Origin: Calonectria ilicicola
Lineage: Eukaryota > Ascomycota > Sordariomycetes > Hypocreales > Nectriaceae
Direction: 5' to 3'
Length of the DNA: 64,000 nucleotides
Assembly: GCA_020809705.1 (NCBI GenBank)
Contig: CP085829.1
Span: forward strand, 992,001 to 1,056,000
The notes under the pieces are model-generated. The model did no database searches. It saw only the letters and a list, made by a program, of their open reading frames with translations, and was not told the DNA's origin. The translations under genes were made by a program, and so were the position numbers. Numbering within the stretch: position 1 is the first letter of the stretch; the number at the start of each line of letters is the position of its first letter. Below, piece after piece: positions 57,801 through 64,000 of the stretch.

Positions 57801-59595
57801 GGGGTTGGTACCGGTAGGGTTACCAGTGCCGGCTGGGTTAGTGCCGGTAGGATTGCCACTTGGGTTGCCAGTACCGCCGGGGTTTGTGCCAGTGGGGTTG
57901 CTGCCAGAGCCACCAGTTGTCTGCCCTGGAAGGGTAGGGAAACTGGAGCTGCCACCAGTGGGCAGGTTGGGGAAGCTGGAGCTTCCACCAATGGGGTTGG
58001 CTGGGTCGCCCTCAAGACCAACGGAGCCATTGGGACTGCTTGAGTTGGTTCCGGTAGGGTTACCGGGGTTGGTTCCGGTTGGGTTGCCAGTGGGAAGACC
58101 ACCCGGGTTGGTTCCAGTACCTCCAGTGCTTTGACCTGGGAGATTAGGGAAGCTTGAGCTTGCGCCAGAAGGCAAGTTGGGGAAGCTCGAGTTGGGGTTG
58201 GATGGGCCACCTGTGCCAGTGGGGTTGCCAGTGGGGTTACCAGTAGAACCACCGGGGTTGGTACCAGTTGGGTTGCCAGTAAGGTTACCAGTACCGCCGG
58301 GGTTGGTTCCTGTTGGGTTACCAGTTGGGTTACCAGTGCCTGCTGGGTTGGTTCCTGTTGGGTTACCGGTAGGGTTACCAGTTCCTCCACTGGTCTGGCC
58401 AGGCAAGTTAGGGAAGCTTGAGCTCGCACCAGAAGGCAGGTTAGGGAAGCTTAAGCTTGAACCAGAAGGCAAGTTAGGGAAGCCCGTGTTGGGGTTCGCT
58501 GGGTTGCCTGTGCCAGTGGGATTACCAGTGCCTGGGTTGGTTCCAGTTGGGTTACCAGTGCCGCCGCTCGTCTGGCCTGGCAAATTGGGGAAGCTTGAGC
58601 CTCCAGTAGGGAGGCTAGTGCCGCCGGGGTTGGATCCTGTTGGGTTACCAGTCGGGTTGCCAGTTGGGTTGCCAGTTGGGTTGCCAGTTGGGTTGCCAGT
58701 TGGGTTGCCAGTCGGGTTACCAGTGCCTCCGGTACTCTGGCCAGGCAAGGTGGGGAAGCTTGAACTGGACTGGGTGCCGCCGGGGCGAGTACCAGTGCTG
58801 CTGGGGTTCTGGCCATTTCCTGAATTCTGGCCTGGCAGACCAGGCAAGTTGGGGAAACTGCCAAAGAGGCTACCTGGGTTCTGAGGGTTGCCATTGTTCT
58901 GGCCAGGCAGGTTGGGGAAGGGGCCCAGGTTGGGGAAGCTTCCACCGGGGAAGTTATTACTGGGAACACTTTGAGTGCTTCCCGTGGTACCACTGGGGTT
59001 TCCAGTTGTACCCGAAGGCAGACCCTGACCAGTCAGGATTCTGTTAAGAAGATCATCCAACACCGTGGTGACTGCGCCGACGGCGCCAGCGTTGGCTCCT
59101 GTCACGGGCGATCCTGGTGTCAGGACGCCGGTCAGGGCACCAAGCAGCTGGTCCGGGTTCAGGTTGGCCACCCCTCCCGCATTTCCGTTGATTCCTCCTA
59201 GAAGACCGTCCAGAAGACCAGATACTGAGTCGAGAAGGTTGCAGACGATGTTGGCGCTTTGTGTCACTGCGCTCTCTCGTGCAACCAGCTTACTCGTGAC
59301 GGGGACAGTAGTGCGGCTCGACTCAAGCTTGTCAAGCATGTGCACAATCTCTCGATCCGATAGTTTAGGAGCAGTGGTATCCTGGTGGGTGTGATTGTTA
59401 GTCTTGAGCTGATGTAAAACAGATTGTGGAGGTGAGACTCACTGTTACGGCCCGTTGCGAAATATCTACACTCGCCTTGGCGACATTCTTCATCATACGC
59501 TTCTCCCGCGCGGCCAGGTGCTCATAAGTGCTACCGGCGGGGGCACCAATGGTGGTGCTAAGAAGGAGGGTAATCGCGAGGATGGCGGACTTCAT
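54891..59595 (-). CDS. Giant secreted low-complexity (Gly/Asn/Pro/Thr/Ser-rich) protein
   Basis: There are two exons, 59595-59443 and 59381-54891, with a 61-nt intron (GTGAGT...CACCAG), encoding about 1547 residues. The N-terminus has a signal peptide (MKSAILAITLLLSTTIGAPA), then a short region ending in dibasic KR. A compact hydrophobic helical segment with one Cys (NIVCNLLDSVSGLLDGLLGGI) follows. Then comes a very long disordered block built of GNPTG and TNPGG units, alternating with SFPNLPGQ or SFPTLPGQ motifs. NGSVGLEGDPANP occurs three times. A second block near the C-terminus has repeated PNASSTGSGSG units. The non-repetitive end has LWPLLYTLGSGLGLDP, a CSC pair, two KR sites and LTEAIKEINNVAH. 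No GPI-type hydrophobic tail is seen. The gene appears intact over 4.5 kb. Function is unknown; a cell-wall or matrix protein or precursor is plausible. Confidence 0.82.
58641..58724 (-). repeat. 12-bp minisatellite within the giant secreted protein gene
   Basis: Seven tandem 12-bp units of (T/C)GGGTT(G/A)CCAGT on the plus strand, the middle four identical, encode seven Asn-Pro-Thr-Gly units. They lie inside a larger degenerate array (about 55,980-58,750) of the same codons. Slippage here would change the protein by whole 4-residue units without breaking the frame. Confidence 0.8.
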
Positions 59596-62500
59596 TTTGT
59601 CGGTTGTTAAAAATTAAGGGATTACTTTTTAAGGAAGGTGAGAATGCCGATTGAAGCAAAGATGCAGAAGTAAAGAGATGCTTTTGAGTGTAGTGAGAGT
59701 ATTATTAAGAAGAAAGAGGAAGATGAGGAGGGTGGGATGGTTGGATGGTTGAGTGGATGAGAGTGATGATTCGAACTTACTTTGGCGGTGAGATGTCCAT
59801 CTTCTTATACACTTTGTCGACGGTTCTGGAGAGGCATATTCTTTGACTTTCATCGCTCTCCAAAGGCTGCTACTTCCAGCACTGAGCACCCCGTTGAGAC
59901 GTGAGACTGGGAACAGAGCCACAACCACTGCTGCTTCCAGCACCACATGGCTATGCTGGGAAGTCCTTTCGGCCCTTTCTCACAATACGCCCTTTGGTGT
60001 GGCGTTCTGGGCTTGATAGCTCCCGAAAACGCCACAGATCCACTGCGCGTTGGGCAGTGAGTACTCGGCATTACGTGCAGTGTGGCCTGCTTACGGCGAA
60101 GCTTGGGGGAAAGTCTATTGGAGCGTGTTTCGACTCTGAAAACGGAACTGCGTGTGCTGGCGCTGGAATGCAAAAGAGGAGAACCGTTCGTCCCGGGCCA
60201 GGCTGGATGTCTCAGTCCTCGGTAGATCTGTACCGAAGCCACCGATCGAGCCCCTCGATTCGCCCTGGTAACAAAGGAAATGTTTTTTGGTCTACTTGGG
60301 AAGAAAGAATGCTGATCTCTGGCAGAGAGAGCCATCTGTTTTCATTGACACGAGGTGGGAGAATTGCTGCGCACATAGTCAGTCCAGTCTCCTTGAAGCA
60401 GCACAACTTACACTCCCGTACCGTGTATAACGAATATCCCGCGTTCATGAGTCATGATGGACAGTGCGGCTCTATTGAGCCATGGTGAGCGGGATTTTCG
60501 AGCAGAATCACGAAGATTGTGGCTGTCAACGATGGCCGCCAGTTGCGCCGCATCAAGTGTCATTAACGAAGTCTCTCCATGGGGCTCCCAATCGGGTCGC
60601 CCACTACCTGTATTTGGCCATGGTTACACAAGACAGGCACGATCCAAGACACCAATCAAGTTCGTGGTCGCCGTTGACAATTGACAGTCCTTGGCCTTGG
60701 CATAGCAACGTCTGCGTCCTCCGTATCTCAGACAGAGATACGCAGGACAGTAACTCTAGTAATACCTAGAATATCTTAAACAGATGCTAGTACCCATCTA
60801 CTGTTAGATAGCACCCAATAGAAAAGAAAATAGACCAGAAAATTACCCAACGTAGGCAAATGATTGGTCAGTTGAACGTAGGCGAACACGAGCGCGTCGC
60901 GTCTGTCCACCCTAAAATGACGTCATCATCACTTACTCAAGAGCTACCCTATATTATCCTGATTTAACGTGATGGAAGCTGCACAGCGATGATAGACTAT
61001 AATTAAGAGTCAATTTAGGTTGCATTAGCTTCTTAATGTGCTGCAAGAGTTTTTTTATTCTTGAATAATGGTCGGTGCTAGTTCAATAGTGTAGCCTTCT
61101 TGTCAAGTTTATTACTCCTATCTTTTCTTACATGAACAACTAGGCAGTTTTCGACGCAACCGAAGTAGATCTTCACCAAATCTAGAGTACTTCACTTTTA
61201 ACCTTCCATTACCCCGCTCAAAAAGAGATGCTAAGCATTTATTTAATCGCGCAATTTTTCATTAAGCTAAGGACTGCTGTGAAGTCAAATGTAGACTCTG
61301 ATCTAGTTCTCACACAGTGGCCGTTATTCTAACGGTTGGCGTTGTGGCTGTGGCCCGCGCGTCATGAGTGGGTCTCTGGTGGTGAGATGTGGGACGCTTG
61401 GACTGTCGCTTGGTACGCCACATTAAAGGTGGCTGGTGGTAAGTGGCTTATCTACTCCACATACTTGTGGCTGGCACTGAATTTCCAGACATCGAATTGG
61501 TTCGAATATGACTTTTTCCAATGAACGTCGGCAACAACCATTTTTAGTCATTGCTGATGAGTCAATATACCGCGGACTCTACTTGGAGAGATAGAATGAA
61601 TCTATCGTTGGATTTTATTTTTGCTGATAATTTTCAATCTCTGAAGTAACATGTTTCCAGCCAGCAATACCTACATGCGCAGGACGAGGCAGGTTCCCAG
61701 CCGCGAGACAAGACAATGCTTCCACAGCAACATGTGATGGGATCGCCCGCCACCCGAAATATGCCGGAACGGACCATGGCTGTATCTCGCCATCGTGATT
61801 GAAACAAGCCACGATCCGCCACGGTAGCGGCCCGGTCCCACGGAACCAGCCCCTTAGTTCATCTAGCCTCGAATTTGTCACGTCCAATTGCGACATATTC
61901 GCATCCAGAGAAGCTCATGGCTGACCGGATGTGATGTATTTGCAAAGGTCATGCCTGAGTGCGGATTTACTTGGCCATTTCACTCGCATTCATGCACGTT
62001 GGATATTTGGGTGGTTGGCCCACCCGTGGTTCAGAACGGGACGACTGTTGAAATTCAGTATTGGATGCCGCAAATAGTATCCATCTCAAAATCGGCGACT
62101 AGACGCCGTTTTCTGAAAGACGTCACTCATCGATGATTTCTTGAAGTTCAGAAACCTTACTAGAGCCAGTCCTCATGCGTAGGGGATTGTGATCCATTTT
62201 CGTAGACAAGGGAGGGAGGGTTTAGACAGATGATGCTGTCATCTCTGCGTCATAGTGCAAACGGCCTTTGGGGATGACCAAAGTGGCGATTCTTAATTTT
62301 GGACAGCATCTAGAAGGATTTCCAAGAAGCAAAATGTTGTCATTTTACTTCGTGAGAGAAATTGGGCTGGGTTCGGGTTCCGGAATAGACTAGAAATCCA
62401 GACCAAAGACTCCCTCCCAGTTCGGTGACATGCAGCAAGCGCCAGCGACTACTCAGAACATGAGAAGCATGAAAAAATCTTGAAATCTGTCACTGTTCGA

Positions 62501-63084
62501 ATTACTCTACCTCCTGAATGTCCTCCAGGAATGCATTGGTTGCTTCTGCGATACACGAAGACGGAAAATGTGCCAGGTCCCTGTCGATCACTGCCCGAAG
62601 CGAGGTGGGAAGATATCGTCAAGGGAGAATGTGAGCACGGTCTCGACCCTGGAAATCTCAGATCTAATTCCTAACCGAGGGGAAAAAGCTACACACACCG
62701 GCCACGTTTTGGAAGCATTCGAAAATTTCAGTCCACCAGTCTCGACAATGGTGGTGGTGTCCTATACGAAAACACTGGCTGGAGCCTCTTTTGCGAGATC
62801 TTGATGCGGGGTTGGTATTTGGATGCGACTTATCTGAATGCGGAATGGCACATATGTCTCTCCAACGGGTAATTAGGTTGAACTAGTGGAAAGCTAGAAT
62901 CGGAGACCATGTCTGACCTGTTCGGGACGCTCCAGACGGCTAGCCATTTAGTTCCCGACTCGCCCGGAGAAGAATTCCCAAAGTTTGAACATCACCTAGA
63001 GCTAGCTATCCAACCACGTTCATCAAGAAACTTTAATAATGACCCAACTTATTCAGTCCAATATGATGAATTTCCCTCAATTCT
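59596..63084. other. Gene-poor 3.5-kb stretch, including the promoter of the giant secreted protein gene
   Basis: No supported gene is seen. The longest frames (59901-60488 plus, 59850-60335 minus) overlap on opposite strands, start with non-ATG codons or unlikely ATGs, and have no domain. Frames at 61615-61896 (minus) and 61888-62136 (plus) are also unrecognised. The DNA just upstream of 59595 has a C/T-rich minus strand (59600-59760), fitting the leader of the secreted protein gene. Confidence 0.45.
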
Positions 63085-64000
63085 TTAAAACCCCTTCATT
63101 CGTCGCTGAACCTCCAAAATATTGGAATGTCCGCCCTCCTTCAGCATCTCGTATGATCGTCGATACACTCCAATGTTCTCAGAGAACAGCGGTCTCTTGT
63201 CCTTCCAGCCTGTAATGTCCCTAATCTTTTGGCTGCCCACCCACTGACTGAAGCTATACACAAAGTGCAACGCGTTTGGGTAGGACGGAGCAGCGTCCTC
63301 TACTGCGATAAACTTGGCGCCCTCAGGAAATCCATACTCCTTCGCCAATGCGGCTGCTACCTCACCCGCTGTCTCGTATCTGTGGCCTGAAATGTTGAAA
63401 GCCTGGCCTGAAACTGCACTTCGGTCGTGATTGGCGAGTACAACGTAGGCATCTGCGCAATCGTCCACGTGGGTGGCATGCATGATGCTGTTTGGATCCC
63501 CGGGGACCACCAACGCTTTGGCTCCACTGTCTGCCTCCTGTTTGGCGTAATCGAATAAAGGACCGTAGTAGCTACTCGAGTAGCCAAAGACGCAAGTCGG
63601 ACGCAGCACAACACCGTCAAATAGGTCCTTGTGGTTGAAAACTCGCTGACAGCTCTGAGTGCGCTCCTGAAGAAGTTCGATTGTATTTAATGGCGACTCT
63701 TCAGTGTGAGGAGCAAGATTCGGCGCTCCATGCACATCAGTCGTTCCATAGTCCTTACAGCCCGAGGTCCAGAGAACCAGCGGGCGTACTCCGTTCTGGT
63801 TGCTCTTTTCAGCAAGAGATCGAACCAAGCCTAACACCTGCTCAAAGTGTGCTGCATAGCCAGGCATCTGCTCCGTGCAGCTCACAATGACATCAAAGGT
63901 AGCCCGCTTTTTGTAGACATTGTCGAGAAAAGAAAGGTCGGTATATGTGCCAACAACGGGAATGGCCTCCATGAGAGTCAATTCCACCGTGGCCGACTCC
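63085..64000 (-). CDS. NAD-dependent epimerase/dehydratase-like protein, 5' end beyond the window
   Basis: The frame is open from base 64000 to the stop at 63085-63087, so the N-terminus, including the expected dinucleotide-binding GxxGxxG, lies outside. The visible ~304 residues show FDVIVSCTEQMPGY, PLVLWTSGCKDYG, VVLRPTCVFGYSSSYYGPLFDYAKQ, MHATHVDDCADAYVVLANH, and AFNISGHRYETAGEVAAALA. This is the order found in NAD-dependent epimerase/dehydratase (extended SDR) proteins. The Tyr-x3-Lys active-site pair, usually between the SG segment and the LRP segment, is not visible; that place reads ELLQERTQSCQRV. The enzyme activity is therefore uncertain and could be atypical or lost. It appears to be a single exon up to the window edge. 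Confidence 0.85.
   Translation of the reverse strand, partial: ESATVELTLMEAIPVVGTYTDLSFLDNVYKKRATFDVIVSCTEQMPGYAAHFEQVLGLVRSLAEKSNQNGVRPLVLWTSGCKDYGTTDVHGAPNLAPHTEESPLNTIELLQERTQSCQRVFNHKDLFDGVVLRPTCVFGYSSSYYGPLFDYAKQEADSGAKALVVPGDPNSIMHATHVDDCADAYVVLANHDRSAVSGQAFNISGHRYETAGEVAAALAKEYGFPEGAKFIAVEDAAPSYPNALHFVYSFSQWVGSQKIRDITGWKDKRPLFSENIGVYRRSYEMLKEGGHSNILEVQRRMKGF

Noticed and set aside
54815..58429. A very long second open frame (about 1200 codons) on the minus strand in a different frame of the giant secreted protein gene
   Set aside because: The repeat units have no stop in several frames, so long open frames arise automatically. This frame has no signal peptide and begins inside the repeats.
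59850..60488. Overlapping frames of 161 (minus) and 195 (plus) codons upstream of the secreted protein gene
   Set aside because: They overlap on opposite strands, lack convincing starts and have no family pattern.

Overview
The window looks like nuclear DNA of a filamentous ascomycete (Pezizomycotina). The genes carry many short introns (about 46-118 nt) with GT...AG ends, usually with a CTAAC-like branch site just before the 3' end. The gene content is typically fungal: a Zn2Cys6 regulator, DUF7702 and DUF7730 proteins, a TRI12-type MFS pump, a NACHT-WD40 NLR, a HET-domain gene and an ankyrin/CorA-like protein. No tRNA, rRNA, CRISPR array, complete transposon or core secondary-metabolite enzyme (PKS/NRPS) was seen. 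I cannot name the species; Sordariomycetes is a guess.

Layout: a 3' gene tail (1-125); a DUF7702 membrane protein (751-1583); a Zn2Cys6 regulator (2084-3789); a secreted SnoaL-like protein (4686-5343); a 6.4-kb block without credible genes (5344-11757); a nine-exon ankyrin/CorA-like membrane protein (11758-14820); a zinc-finger protein (15224-15922, minus); a fatty acyl-CoA reductase-like gene with a frameshift (17735-19146); a methionine-permease-like transporter (19263-21340, minus); a divergent aldo/keto reductase and bZIP pair (23670-24768 minus, 25179-26700 plus); an ATR1-like DHA2 pump (26967-28602, minus); a 2.9-kb gene-poor stretch; a DUF7730 protein (31528-32668); a glycine-zipper/LysM protein (33876-34478); an NLR of about 1624 residues (35357-40439); a TRI12-type MFS pump (40961-43042, minus); a DUR3-type urea transporter (44244-46487, minus); an FAD monooxygenase (47401-48760, minus); a damaged HET gene (49529-51704, minus); an F-box/LRR-like protein (52516-53967, minus); a giant secreted low-complexity protein (54891-59595, minus); a 3.5-kb gene-poor stretch; and a 5'-truncated NAD-binding epimerase-like gene (63085-64000, minus).

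How the genes may work together: this is a mixed accessory region rather than one pathway. Three themes stand out. Nutrient uptake and efflux is covered by the DUR3 urea transporter (with GATA-type sites upstream), the methionine-type permease and two MFS pumps. Small-molecule redox chemistry is covered by the AKR, FAD monooxygenase, acyl-CoA reductase-like and epimerase-like genes, with a bZIP regulator divergent from the AKR. Non-self recognition or surface functions are covered by the NLR, the damaged HET gene, the LysM protein and the giant secreted repeat protein. The most notable observations are a CATTTCGRCG-type motif repeated upstream of both the DUF7702 gene and the Zn2Cys6 gene, two genes each broken at a 9-G tract, a HET domain lacking its core, a 15-nt microexon, and the two-block sequon pattern of the giant secreted protein. 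All splice sites and products were assigned by eye from sequence alone.
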